Origin: Methylobacteriaceae bacterium
GTDB lineage: Bacteria > Pseudomonadota > Alphaproteobacteria > Rhizobiales > Beijerinckiaceae
Direction of reading: 5' to 3'
NCBI GenBank assembly: GCA_031272615.1
Contig: JAISTL010000036.1
Span: forward strand, 1-20,499
Length of the DNA stretch: 20,499 bases
Shown: piece by piece, positions 8,584 to 15,614 of the stretch
Position numbering within the stretch: the first letter of the stretch is position 1
Layout of the letters: each line of letters opens with the position of its first letter
Made by a program: the position numbers and the translations under genes
Notes under the pieces: model-generated
What the model was told of the DNA's origin: nothing
Databases searched by the model: none
Seen by the model: only the letters and a program-made list of their open reading frames with translations

Positions 8584-8611
8584 TTGCCTTTATTTTGACA
8601 AGAATTATATC
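8584..8611 (+). promoter_or_regulatory. Weak candidate promoter for the porin-like gene
   Basis: TTGCCT (8584-8589) and TATATC (8606-8611) are 16 bases apart in an AT-richer patch about 55 bases upstream of the ATG at 8665. A perfect TTGACA occurs at 8595-8600, but no good -10 box lies at the right distance from it. The call is tentative. Confidence 0.25.
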
Positions 8612-8664
8612 AAAATGAACGGAGAGCGGATTCCAAGCGGTTCAAACGGCAGGGAGACTTCAAA

Positions 8665-9033
8665 ATGTCCGGGTTATGCAGAAGCTTGGCGGTTGTGGCG
8701 GCGGTGGTCGCCCTCACGCTTCCCGCCGCGGCGCAAACCAAAGGGAACAACCCGTTTGCCGACGGGCCCTACCAGCCGGAAGAGAATTCGGTGTCGACGT
8801 GCCCGGAATTCGGCCCGGGATATTACCGCGTCGGGACAACGGGGACGTGTTTTCGCATCGGCGGTTCGGTGATGGCGGAAACAGCGATTCGCTCCGGCTC
8901 GGCGAAGGGCGGGCGGGATGTGCGCTCCTCCACCGCCAATGTCGGCGGCAAGGTTCGTTTCGAGGCGGTGACCCAAACGGAAATGGGGCCGATGCGTCTG
9001 ATGATCCAGGGCGGCGGCGAGACCGGTCGTTGA
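8665..9033 (+). CDS. Short secreted protein resembling the N-terminus of an alphaproteobacterial porin
   Basis: The 122-residue product has a signal peptide (hydrophobic core about residues 7-20, likely cleavage near AAAQ at 21-24). The stretch STCPEFGPGYYRVGTTGTCF (Cys46, Cys62) followed by RIGGSVMAE resembles the start of mature Porin_2 family proteins, where two cysteines frame a loop before the first barrel strands. Two more possible beta strands follow (GKVRFEAVT, GPMRLMIQG), then a stop. Porin_2 barrels are usually 350-400 residues, so this could not form a complete barrel. It has a good ribosome site (AGGGAGA, 8651-8657). It is either a truncated porin remnant or a small envelope protein of its own. 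The toxin gene converges on it 19 bases downstream. Confidence 0.7.
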   Translation: MSGLCRSLAVVAAVVALTLPAAAQTKGNNPFADGPYQPEENSVSTCPEFGPGYYRVGTTGTCFRIGGSVMAETAIRSGSAKGGRDVRSSTANVGGKVRFEAVTQTEMGPMRLMIQGGGETGR

Positions 9034-9052
9034 CGGCGCCGGGCGGGCCGGG

Positions 9053-9313
9053 TCACTCATCGTAATGTGTCCGACACTGGGCAATTTCAATCCGGTTGCC
9101 GACGATCCGGTACACCAGCCGGTTCACGTCGTCTATTCTACGGCTCCAGTAGCCCTGCATATTATGTTTGAGAGGTTCCGGTTTACCGATTCCACGGTGG
9201 GCGTTCCGCTCGATATCCTGCAAAAGCCGGTTCACGCGACGGAGCGTCTTTTTGTCCTGCGTCTGCCGGTAAAGGTAATCCTCCCAAGCTTCGTCGGACC
9301 AGACTTTATCCAT
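9053..9313 (-). CDS. YoeB/Txe-family toxin (ribosome-dependent mRNA endonuclease)
   Basis: The 86-residue protein aligns along its length with YoeB: WSDEAWEDYLY near the start, GKPEPLKHN, YWSRRIDDVNRLVYRI and a C-terminal CRTHYDE. The YoeB active-site residues Glu46, Arg65, His83 and Tyr84 fall at exactly the same positions, so the enzyme should be active. YoeB cleaves mRNA in the ribosomal A site when not bound by antitoxin. ATG 9313 overlaps the antitoxin stop by 8 bases (ATGGATAA) and has GAGGCGGAAG just upstream, indicating translational coupling. The in-frame ATG at 9325 lies further inside the antitoxin gene and is less likely. Genes of this family are annotated yoeB or txe, but the partner here is not the usual YefM type. 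Confidence 0.9.
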   Translation of the reverse strand: MDKVWSDEAWEDYLYRQTQDKKTLRRVNRLLQDIERNAHRGIGKPEPLKHNMQGYWSRRIDDVNRLVYRIVGNRIEIAQCRTHYDE

Positions 9314-9575
9314 CTTCCGCCTCAATCAGGGCGTGTACCGTGCCCTCGCCCGCATCGAGCTGTTCCATGGCCGTCTTGAGCCGGGTCTGGTTCTTCAAGC
9401 TGTAAAACGGGTCATCGCTGCCGGTGATTTCAAAGGGAATGCGTTGTTCCCGAAGCACGGCCCGCGCGAACATGTTCACGGCCACCGTGGCGTTCAGCCC
9501 CGCGTCGGCGCAGAAGGCGTCAAAACGTCTCTTGATGTCCGCATCCATGCGGATGCTCAGGGTTGTCTGGGACAT
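9306..9575 (-). CDS. RelB/DinJ-family antitoxin
   Basis: This 89-residue protein opens with QTTLSIRMDADIKRRFDAFC, a ribbon-helix-helix DNA-binding domain of the RelB/DinJ type. It continues with the typical NMFARAVLREQRIPFEI segment. The C-terminal part, from about residue 50, should wrap the toxin and neutralise it. A ribosome site AGGAG lies at 9583-9587, 7 bases before the ATG. It is the first gene of the module and overlaps the toxin start by 8 bases. As with other antitoxins it should repress its own promoter, which carries a matching palindrome. RelB/DinJ proteins most often partner RelE/YafQ toxins, so the pairing with a YoeB-type toxin is a mixed one. Confidence 0.9.
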   Translation of the reverse strand: MSQTTLSIRMDADIKRRFDAFCADAGLNATVAVNMFARAVLREQRIPFEITGSDDPFYSLKNQTRLKTAMEQLDAGEGTVHALIEAEDG

Positions 9576-9599
9576 GGACCATCTCCTGTCATGTTTTAT

Positions 9600-9614
9600 C
9601 CATACATTGTATGG
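9600..9614. promoter_or_regulatory. Palindromic operator of the toxin-antitoxin module
   Basis: CCATACA-T-TGTATGG is a perfect 7-bp inverted repeat around one central base. It covers the -10 box of the module promoter and lies 25 bases upstream of the antitoxin start. The position and symmetry fit a binding site for a dimeric ribbon-helix-helix antitoxin that blocks RNA polymerase. Confidence 0.75.
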
Positions 9615-9633
9615 CTGTTTCTGTATTTGTCAA
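9606..9633 (-). promoter_or_regulatory. Promoter of the toxin-antitoxin module
   Basis: On the minus strand, a consensus -35 TTGACA (9633-9628) is followed after 16 bases by TACAAT (9611-9606), five of six to the -10 consensus. Transcription would start near 9599, giving a 5' leader of about 24 bases that contains the AGGAG site. Confidence 0.75.
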
Positions 9634-9675
9634 GGTGCACCCCCACGTCCGGAGAGCGGCGAACCGGAACATCAC

Positions 9676-9704
9676 AAAAAAAGGCGGCCCGCCGGACCGC
9701 CTTT
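9676..9704 (-). terminator. Rho-independent terminator of the BMP transporter operon
   Basis: AAAGGCGG (9680-9687) pairs with CCGCCTTT (9697-9704) around a 9-base loop. On the minus strand the stem is followed by a run of Ts, the complement of the seven As at 9676-9682. It lies 28 bases past the stop codon of the binding-protein gene. Confidence 0.85.
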
Positions 9705-9732
9705 CAGATGATTGTACACCAGGCTGTTTCCC

Positions 9733-10827
9733 TTATTGGGGAACCTTTTCGTCGATACCTTCGACAAAGTAGTTCATGCTGCGTACCTGGTCATCGGAGA
9801 GCCTGTCGCCGCCTTCGCACTTGATGTCCTCTCCGGCTTGGTTTTTCAACGGGCACTGGAACGGGTCGAGGGCATGGGTGCGGATTTTCTCCTCGGCTTC
9901 CCGCGCAAGCTTTTTGACGTCATCGGGCATGTTGGCGTATTCGCCCATGATGATCATGTTCTTGTCGATGCCGAACCAGGTGTCTTCAGATTTCCACTTG
10001 CCGTCGAGAAGGAGCTGGGTCCGTTCCACGTAATAGTCGCCCCAGTTGTCGATAATCGCGGTGAGTTGGGCTTTCGGCGCGAAGTTCTTCATGTCCGTGG
10101 CCTGTCCGAACCCCAGTTTGCCTCTGGCCTCGGCGGCCTGCAGCGGCGCCGGGCTGTCGGTGTGCTGGGCGAGAACATCCACGCCTTGGTCCAGCAAAGC
10201 CTTGGCGGCGTCGGCTTCCTTGGTGGGGTCATACCATGTGCCCGCCCAGACGACCTTGATCTTGACGTCGGGATTCACGGATTTCGCACCGAGGTAATAG
10301 GCGTTGATGCCGGACACGACTTCCGGGATCGGGAAGGCGCCGATATAGCCGATGATGTTGGATTTGGTCATCTTGCCGGCGATGATGCCGGTGATGTAAC
10401 GGCCGTCGTTGAACTTGGCCGCGTAGGTCGCCACGTTGTCGGCTCTCTTGAACCCGGTGGCGTGTTCGAATTTGACATCCGGGAATTTCTGGGCGACGCG
10501 AATCGTCGGGTCCATGAAGCCGAAGGACGTTGTGAAGATCAGCTTGTGACCGGACCGGGCCAGCTGCTCGATGGCGCGTTCGCAGTCATCCTCGGGGATG
10601 TTTTCGAGATAGGTTGTTTCAACCTTGTCCCCCAGCTTCTTTTCAACGTCCAGACGGCCCATTTCGTGCTGGTAGCTGTAGCCGTAGTCACCGATGGGAC
10701 CCACATAAACAAATCCGACCTTCAGTTTCTCCTGGGCGAGTGCGGGGCCTGCGGCAACGACGGAGACCGCCAGCGCCGCGAGGCAAGTTTTCAAGGAACG
10801 AGAGGGTATTCCGAATGAACCAGACAT
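9733..10827 (-). CDS. BMP-family ABC transporter substrate-binding protein
   Basis: This 364-residue periplasmic protein belongs to the BMP (basic membrane protein, PnrA/Med-like) family, which captures nucleosides or purines for ABC import. The signal peptide has a hydrophobic core LAALAVSVVAAGPALA with cleavage before QEKLKVGFVYVGP. There is no lipobox, so it is a soluble periplasmic protein rather than a lipoprotein. The family motif GPIGDYGYSYQHEMGR and later FATSFG-like and TWYDPTKE segments follow. ATG 10827 is preceded by AAGGA 8 bases upstream; the long open frame back to 10947 has no signal-peptide logic. The gene is separated from the permease genes by 133 bases containing a hairpin, and ends in a strong terminator. 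The ligand is inferred from family only. Confidence 0.9.
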   Translation of the reverse strand: MSGSFGIPSRSLKTCLAALAVSVVAAGPALAQEKLKVGFVYVGPIGDYGYSYQHEMGRLDVEKKLGDKVETTYLENIPEDDCERAIEQLARSGHKLIFTTSFGFMDPTIRVAQKFPDVKFEHATGFKRADNVATYAAKFNDGRYITGIIAGKMTKSNIIGYIGAFPIPEVVSGINAYYLGAKSVNPDVKIKVVWAGTWYDPTKEADAAKALLDQGVDVLAQHTDSPAPLQAAEARGKLGFGQATDMKNFAPKAQLTAIIDNWGDYYVERTQLLLDGKWKSEDTWFGIDKNMIIMGEYANMPDDVKKLAREAEEKIRTHALDPFQCPLKNQAGEDIKCEGGDRLSDDQVRSMNYFVEGIDEKVPQ

Positions 10828-10870
10828 TGTGAAATCCTTAATCACGAGACGAAGTGACGACAGACAAACC

Positions 10871-10890
10871 GCACCGACGGTGCACGGTGC
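10871..10890. repeat. Inverted and tandem repeat cluster in the binding-protein gene leader
   Basis: GCACCGACGGTGC (10871-10883) is an inverted repeat (GCACC and GGTGC around GAC), and ACGGTGC occurs twice in tandem at 10877-10890. The cluster lies 44-63 bases upstream of the binding-protein start. It could fold in the mRNA leader or bind a regulator. No standard T-run follows. Confidence 0.4.
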
Positions 10891-10921
10891 GCTTGACCTT
10901 TTTGATTGTTTCTCACATCCC

Positions 10922-10942
10922 CACCCGGGTGTGCCCCGGGTG
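10922..10942 (-). repeat. Strong intra-operon hairpin between permease and binding-protein genes
   Basis: CACCCGGG (10922-10929) and CCCGGGTG (10935-10942) form a perfect 8-bp GC-rich stem with a 5-base loop, starting 18 bases past the permease stop codon. No T-run follows on either strand, so it is unlikely to terminate fully. Hairpins at this position commonly protect or define mRNA ends and set the relative level of binding protein to permease. Confidence 0.6.
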
Positions 10943-10960
10943 AACATGCTCGGGCGGGCT

Positions 10961-11872
10961 TTAATCGAGAACGTAGTCGATTCCCAATGATCCGGGAGCG
11001 CCTGCCATTCTCCCGTAGCGGATGGATTTGATCAGTAGTGCGAGAATGGTCGCAACATACGGAAAAGCTGTAAGAATTTGATGCGGAATGTTAAACTGCG
11101 CCGCCTGGGCATGAAGCTGCAACACTGACGCGGCGCCGAAAATGTAGGCGCCCACCACCGCCCAGCCGGGTTTCCAGGAAGCGAAGACAACCAGAGCTAT
11201 CGCTATCCAACCTTTACCAGACGTCATTCCTGTTGACCAGAATCGAGTGTAGACAAGAGAGAGATATACGCCGGAAATTCCGGCGCAGGCGCCGCCGAAC
11301 AAAATGGCCCAGAACCGGATTTTCAAAACCGGCAACCCCAGCACATGGGCGGAATTGTGATTTTCCCCGATGGCGCGCAGGTTGAGACCGGCCCGGGTTT
11401 TGTTGAGAAACAGATAAACCAGGAGGGTGAGCGCGAAGGAAAAATAGACGAAGGCGTCCTGACTGAACAACACCTTGCCGAAAAAGGGAATATCGCTGAG
11501 ATACGGGATGAACAGCATCGAGACGGGCTCGCGTTTCGCGCCGATGAACGAATGCCCGAGCAGGCCGGAAAGACCGAGGCCGAAAATGGTGAGCGCCAAC
11601 CCGGCGCCGGTCTGGTTGGCGCCGAACCCCAGAACGACCACGGCAAAGAGAAGAGCCGTCGCCGTGCCCGCCAAGGTTCCGCACAACACCCCGAGCACGG
11701 TCGAGTCGAAAATGACCGCTCCGGCAAAACCGCAGGCGGCGCCCATCACCATCATACCCTCGACGCCGAGATTGAGAACCCCCGCCTTTTCCGTCACCAG
11801 CTCGCCCAAGGCGGCGATGAGCAGGGGAGTCGACGCCGTGATGATGGTGAGAAGAATGCTTTCAAACAGCAT
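10961..11872 (-). CDS. ABC transporter permease, BMP/nucleoside type (second permease)
   Basis: The 303-residue integral membrane protein is largely hydrophobic, with about eight or more predicted helices. It belongs to the branched-chain/ribose/BMP permease superfamily (BPD_transp_2). The segment GELVTEKAGVLNLGVEGMMVMGAACGF is the characteristic N-terminal signature, with NLGVEG matching the NIGAEG of its partner. GWIAIALVVFASWKPGWAVVGAYIFG is the conserved C-terminal region. Its ATG (11872) overlaps the upstream permease stop by 11 bases, so the two are translationally coupled and probably form a heterodimeric channel. A 133-base gap with a hairpin follows before the binding protein. Confidence 0.92.
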   Translation of the reverse strand: MLFESILLTIITASTPLLIAALGELVTEKAGVLNLGVEGMMVMGAACGFAGAVIFDSTVLGVLCGTLAGTATALLFAVVVLGFGANQTGAGLALTIFGLGLSGLLGHSFIGAKREPVSMLFIPYLSDIPFFGKVLFSQDAFVYFSFALTLLVYLFLNKTRAGLNLRAIGENHNSAHVLGLPVLKIRFWAILFGGACAGISGVYLSLVYTRFWSTGMTSGKGWIAIALVVFASWKPGWAVVGAYIFGAASVLQLHAQAAQFNIPHQILTAFPYVATILALLIKSIRYGRMAGAPGSLGIDYVLD

Positions 11873-12947
11873 GAGAGCGCCCTTTCCCGCGGAAAATGTG
11901 AAGCCGGTAACTCACCATGGCGTCGGCCGCCAGAATGAACATCAGCAGCAGTCCCTGAAACGTCGAGGTCAGGTCATAGGGCAGCTTGACCATGAGCTGG
12001 GCGTTCTGGCCGCCGATGACGGAAAGGGAGAGAACCAGCGAGGCGAAGAGAATGCCGATGGGGTTGAGCCGGCCGAGGAAGGCGACGATGATGGAGGTGA
12101 ACCCGTAACCGGTGCGGATTTCGGCGAGAATCTGATGGTTGGTGCCGGAGATCTCGGCAATTCCGGCCAGACCGGCCAACGCCCCGGAAATGGCGAAGAC
12201 GATGAGCGTGGTCGTTCTGTTGTCATAACCGGCGAAATGCGCGGCTCGCGGCGCGTCTCCCGTCAGGCGGATGCGATAACCGAAGACGGTGCGGGAGAAG
12301 ACAACTGCCGAAATGAGAACCACCAGCAGCGCAATCAGCGTTTCATAATGGACTGAGGTGCCGTCGATCATGGACGGGATGATGGCGTTACCGTCAAAAA
12401 TCGCCGAATTCGGCATGTTCCGCCCTTGCGGATCGCGCCACGGGCCGCGCCCGAGATAATCCAGCAGCTGCTGCACCACATAGACGAGCATGAGGCTGCT
12501 GAGAATCTCGTTGACGTTGTACCGGGTTTTCAGCAGGGCCGGCACCAGCCCCCACAGCATGCCGCCGAGCGCGCCGAGAACCAGCATTGTCGGCCATACC
12601 CAGTATCCGGCGTCGGTTCCGTGGGTGTGGATCGCCAACCAGCCGCCGAAAATGGCGCCCATGGTATACTGCCCCTCGGCGCCGATATTCCACAGGTTGG
12701 CGCGGGCGCAATAGGACAGGCCGACGGCGATGAGCGCCAGCGGCGTCGCCTTGGCGATGATCTGTTCAAGGCCCCAGGCGTCGCTCAAGGGGTAGACGAT
12801 ATAGGCGTAGAACACCTGGGAGGGGGATTTGCCCATCAGATAAACGATAACGGCGCCGAGGGCGAACACCAGCACCGCGGCGAACACCGGCGCCAATGCC
12901 CGGGCAACGGGGGATGGATCGGGCCGCCGGGAGAGTTCAATTCTCAT
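11862..12947 (-). CDS. ABC transporter permease, BMP/nucleoside type (first permease)
   Basis: The 361-residue membrane protein has a charged N-terminus (MRIELSRRPDPSPVARA) followed by a first helix near residues 20-40 and several later ones. The signature YCARANLWNIGAEGQYTMG and the loop LKTRYNVNEILSSLMLVYV are typical of the larger permease of BMP-type importers. TGYGFTSIIVAFLGRLNPIG is another conserved block. ATG 12947 shares ATGA with the stop of the ATPase gene (4-base overlap), so this start is well supported over the open frame that extends to 13031. It should assemble with the downstream permease and the double ATPase as a nucleoside or purine uptake channel. Confidence 0.93.
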   Translation of the reverse strand: MRIELSRRPDPSPVARALAPVFAAVLVFALGAVIVYLMGKSPSQVFYAYIVYPLSDAWGLEQIIAKATPLALIAVGLSYCARANLWNIGAEGQYTMGAIFGGWLAIHTHGTDAGYWVWPTMLVLGALGGMLWGLVPALLKTRYNVNEILSSLMLVYVVQQLLDYLGRGPWRDPQGRNMPNSAIFDGNAIIPSMIDGTSVHYETLIALLVVLISAVVFSRTVFGYRIRLTGDAPRAAHFAGYDNRTTTLIVFAISGALAGLAGIAEISGTNHQILAEIRTGYGFTSIIVAFLGRLNPIGILFASLVLSLSVIGGQNAQLMVKLPYDLTSTFQGLLLMFILAADAMVSYRLHIFRGKGRSHAV

Positions 12948-14524
12948 GGAGATACGCCCTCCCCGCCCTGACCGAGCATCTCGAGGCCGATGCTTTCCTT
13001 GGTCCACGCGCCGGTCGGTCGCGGCGGACACAAACTTCCCTCGCGCAGAACGGCGATTCTATCGGATATCTCAAACAGTTCATCCATATCCTGGCTGATG
13101 GCCACCACGGCGCTGCCCTCCCGGGAAAGGTCGACCAGTGATTGGCGGATGAGACGGGCCGCACCGGCATCGACGCCCCATGTCGGCTGGTTCACCACCA
13201 GCAGTTCCGGTTTGGCGATGATCTCCCGCCCGACGATGTATTTCTGCAGGTTGCCGCCGGAGAGGGTCCGCGCCTCCGGGTCCTTGTCGGAAACCCGCAC
13301 GTCGAAGGCGGAGACGACCCGGCGCGCCAACCTCCGGGCCAGGCGGAAAACGACAAAACCGGTGCGCACCATGTCGTCATCCTTGCGCGATACCAGCGTG
13401 TTTTCGCTCAATGTGTGGGACGGCGCGGCGGCATGGCCGAGACGCTCCTCGGGGACAAAGGCGGCGTGCATTTTGCGCCGTTCGTCAATGCCCCTGTCGC
13501 CAACAGGCATTCCGGAAATGATGACGGCGCCGGGAGAGGTCGGCTGTTCGCCGGAGAGCACATCGAACAGTTCGGTTTGCCCGTTGCCGGCAATGCCGGC
13601 GATACCGAACACTTCGCCGGCGTGCACGGTGAAACTGATGTTGTTGAGAGCGCGGGCGTGGGTTTCCTCGCTGCGGAAGAAAAGATGAGATACCACAAGC
13701 TTTTCCCGGGTGTTGTCGGCGGCGGCGGTAAAGCGCACCTCGCCGATATCGGCGCCGACCATCATCGCCGCGATTTCCCGGGAGGAACTGCGGCGCGGAT
13801 CGATGGTGCGCACCACTTCTCCGGCGCGCATGATGGTCGCCGTCCGGCACAGGCGGCGCACTTCGTCGAGGCGGTGGGAGATGTAGAGAATGGCGCATCC
13901 CTCCGCCGACAGACGGTTGAGCGTTTCAAACAGGCGCTCGGATTCCTGCGGGGTGAGCACCGAGGTCGGCTCGTCCAGAATCAGCAGGTTCGGCTTTTGC
14001 AGCAGGCAGCGAACGATTTCGATGCGCTGCCGCTCGCCGGCGGAGAGCGACCATACGCCGCGGTCCGGGTCCAGCGTCAATCCGTAGGTTTCGCCGATGG
14101 TTTTCGCTTCCTCGCGCACCCGCGTCAGGGACCAGTCCCCGGACAACGCCACGGCAATGTTCTCGGCCACCGTCAACTCGTCGAACAGCGAAAAATGCTG
14201 AAACACCATGCCGATACCGAGATTTCTGGCCTCCACCGGCGACGAGATGACGGTTTTTTCGCCCTGCCAGAAAATCTCGCCGGCACTCGGCTCGACAACA
14301 CCATAGAGAATTTTCACCAGAGTCGATTTCCCGGCGCCGTTTTCACCCAGCAACGCGTGGATATCACCGGAGCGGATGGTGAGGTGCACATCGTTGTTGG
14401 CGGCGAGAGAGCCGTAAAGCTTGGTGATTCCGCGCAGTTCCACCAGCGGCGGCGACGTATCGTCCACCGTGTTTTCCACCGCCGGAGCGGAACTCCCGGG
14501 CATGTGCAGAGAGGAATCTGCCAT
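12944..14524 (-). CDS. ABC transporter ATP-binding protein with two nucleotide-binding domains
   Basis: The 526-residue cytoplasmic ATPase has two fused ABC domains, as in RbsA-like and BMP-type importers. Domain 1 has Walker A GENGAGKST (residues 60-68), signature LSAGE (160-164) and Walker B LLILDEP (180-186). Domain 2 has a degenerate P-loop, GIAGNGQTEL, with no lysine, a signature LSGGNLQKY, and LLVVNQPTWGVDAGA, where Gln replaces the catalytic Glu. This asymmetry is normal in the family: one site hydrolyses ATP. The start at 14524 has no strong ribosome site, but it lies 4 bases after the oxidoreductase stop, which fits coupling. The stop overlaps the first permease by 4 bases. Confidence 0.94.
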   Translation of the reverse strand: MADSSLHMPGSSAPAVENTVDDTSPPLVELRGITKLYGSLAANNDVHLTIRSGDIHALLGENGAGKSTLVKILYGVVEPSAGEIFWQGEKTVISSPVEARNLGIGMVFQHFSLFDELTVAENIAVALSGDWSLTRVREEAKTIGETYGLTLDPDRGVWSLSAGERQRIEIVRCLLQKPNLLILDEPTSVLTPQESERLFETLNRLSAEGCAILYISHRLDEVRRLCRTATIMRAGEVVRTIDPRRSSSREIAAMMVGADIGEVRFTAAADNTREKLVVSHLFFRSEETHARALNNISFTVHAGEVFGIAGIAGNGQTELFDVLSGEQPTSPGAVIISGMPVGDRGIDERRKMHAAFVPEERLGHAAAPSHTLSENTLVSRKDDDMVRTGFVVFRLARRLARRVVSAFDVRVSDKDPEARTLSGGNLQKYIVGREIIAKPELLVVNQPTWGVDAGAARLIRQSLVDLSREGSAVVAISQDMDELFEISDRIAVLREGSLCPPRPTGAWTKESIGLEMLGQGGEGVSP

Positions 14525-14528
14525 CTCG

Positions 14529-15500
14529 TTACGGAACCAGTATCAGTGAACCTGTGGTTTTTCTCGCCTGTAATGCTCTATGGGCTTCGGCGGCTTCTGA
14601 CAATTTATACTTTGTGACAGGGGGCGCCTTGACCGCGCCGGAACGGAGCACGGCGAACAGTTCCTTCGCCATGTCGTCCAGCACGGCGCGTTTGGCGGCA
14701 TAACTCGCCAGGGTCGGACGGGTGGCGAACAGAGAGCCCTTCTGCGACAGAAGGCCGAGATTGAAGGATTCAACCGGTCCGGACGCGTTGCCGAAACTGA
14801 CGAACATCCCCAGAGGCCTGATGCAGTCCAGCGAGGCGGGGAATGTCGCCTTGCCGACGCCGTCATACACCACATCGCATAAGGCGCCGTTGGTGAGTTC
14901 CCGGACCTGATCGGAAAAGTGATAATCGGTGTAGAGGATGACATGGTCACAACCGTTTTGCTTGGCGATGCCGACCTTTTCTGCGGTTCCGACCGTGCCG
15001 ATGACCGTGGCCCCGAGGTGTTTGGCCCACTGGCAGGCCAAAGTGCCGACGCCGCCGGCGGCGGCGTGGATCAACACGATGCTGCCGTTCCCGACCTTGA
15101 ATGTGCGGCGAAGCAGGTATTCGGTGGTCAGCCCCTTCAGGGTGATGGCCGCAGCCAGTTCATCGGAAATATCATCATCCAGTTTTATCAGAACTTTTTC
15201 GGGCACCAGCCGTTGTTCCGCATAGGCGCCCACCGCCATGGAATAACTGACCCGGTCCCCCGGTTTCACCGAAACGACTCCCTCGCCGACCTCGAGAACG
15301 ACCCCGGCGCCTTCGCTTCCGGGTATCAAAGGAAGGGGTAAGGGATACAAACCCGAACGGTGGTAAGTGTCAATGTAGTTTACACCAATGGCCGTTTGCT
15401 GTAACAGCACTTGCCCCGGCCCGGGTGATTCGACCTGACAGTCGGAATATTCAAGTTTTTCCGGCCCCCCGTAACTGTTAACGGAAACGCACTTGACCAT
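14529..15500 (-). CDS. qor: Zinc-independent NADPH:quinone oxidoreductase (QOR-type MDR)
   Basis: The 323-residue product is a medium-chain reductase of the quinone oxidoreductase group. The N-terminal catalytic domain has GVNYIDTYHRSGLYP and IPGSEGAGVV; the NADPH-binding Rossmann loop is HAAAGGVGTLACQWAKHLGA. The cysteine/histidine zinc ligands of alcohol dehydrogenases are missing, as expected. It reduces quinones with NADPH in the cytoplasm. AGAGG lies 6 bases before ATG 15500. It is the first gene of the minus-strand operon, with only 4 bases before the ABC ATPase gene, so it is co-expressed with the BMP importer. Why an oxidoreductase should be tied to that importer is not evident from sequence. 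Confidence 0.92.
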   Translation of the reverse strand: MVKCVSVNSYGGPEKLEYSDCQVESPGPGQVLLQQTAIGVNYIDTYHRSGLYPLPLPLIPGSEGAGVVLEVGEGVVSVKPGDRVSYSMAVGAYAEQRLVPEKVLIKLDDDISDELAAAITLKGLTTEYLLRRTFKVGNGSIVLIHAAAGGVGTLACQWAKHLGATVIGTVGTAEKVGIAKQNGCDHVILYTDYHFSDQVRELTNGALCDVVYDGVGKATFPASLDCIRPLGMFVSFGNASGPVESFNLGLLSQKGSLFATRPTLASYAAKRAVLDDMAKELFAVLRSGAVKAPPVTKYKLSEAAEAHRALQARKTTGSLILVP

Positions 15501-15550
15501 CTTGAACCTCTTCTTTCGGAGACAATGACGAGTTGTGATTCGGCAGAAAC

Positions 15551-15586
15551 CGTGAGTGATCCGTCCTACCCGGTTTCATCGTGAGT
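15551..15586. repeat. Direct repeat CGTGAGT in the qor-sulP divergent region
   Basis: CGTGAGT occurs at 15551-15557 and again at 15580-15586, 29 bases apart start to start, close to three helical turns. Both lie between the divergent qor and SulP genes, where a shared regulator could bind. Two 7-mers could also recur by chance. Confidence 0.2.
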
Positions 15587-15614
15587 CGCTTCAGCCCGCC
15601 GCAGTTATACAATC

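Noticed and set aside
8595..8600. Perfect TTGACA as a -35 box for the porin-like gene
   Set aside because: No -10-like hexamer lies 16-18 bases downstream; the nearby TATATC is only 5 bases away.
8543..8872. Open frame overlapping the start of the porin-like gene in another frame
   Set aside because: Its translation is arginine-rich with no signal or motif, while the competing frame has a signal peptide and a porin-like match.
13142..14617. 491-codon open frame opposite the ABC ATPase gene
   Set aside because: The ATPase has all its motifs in order and overlaps its neighbours as an operon; the opposite frame shows no domain.
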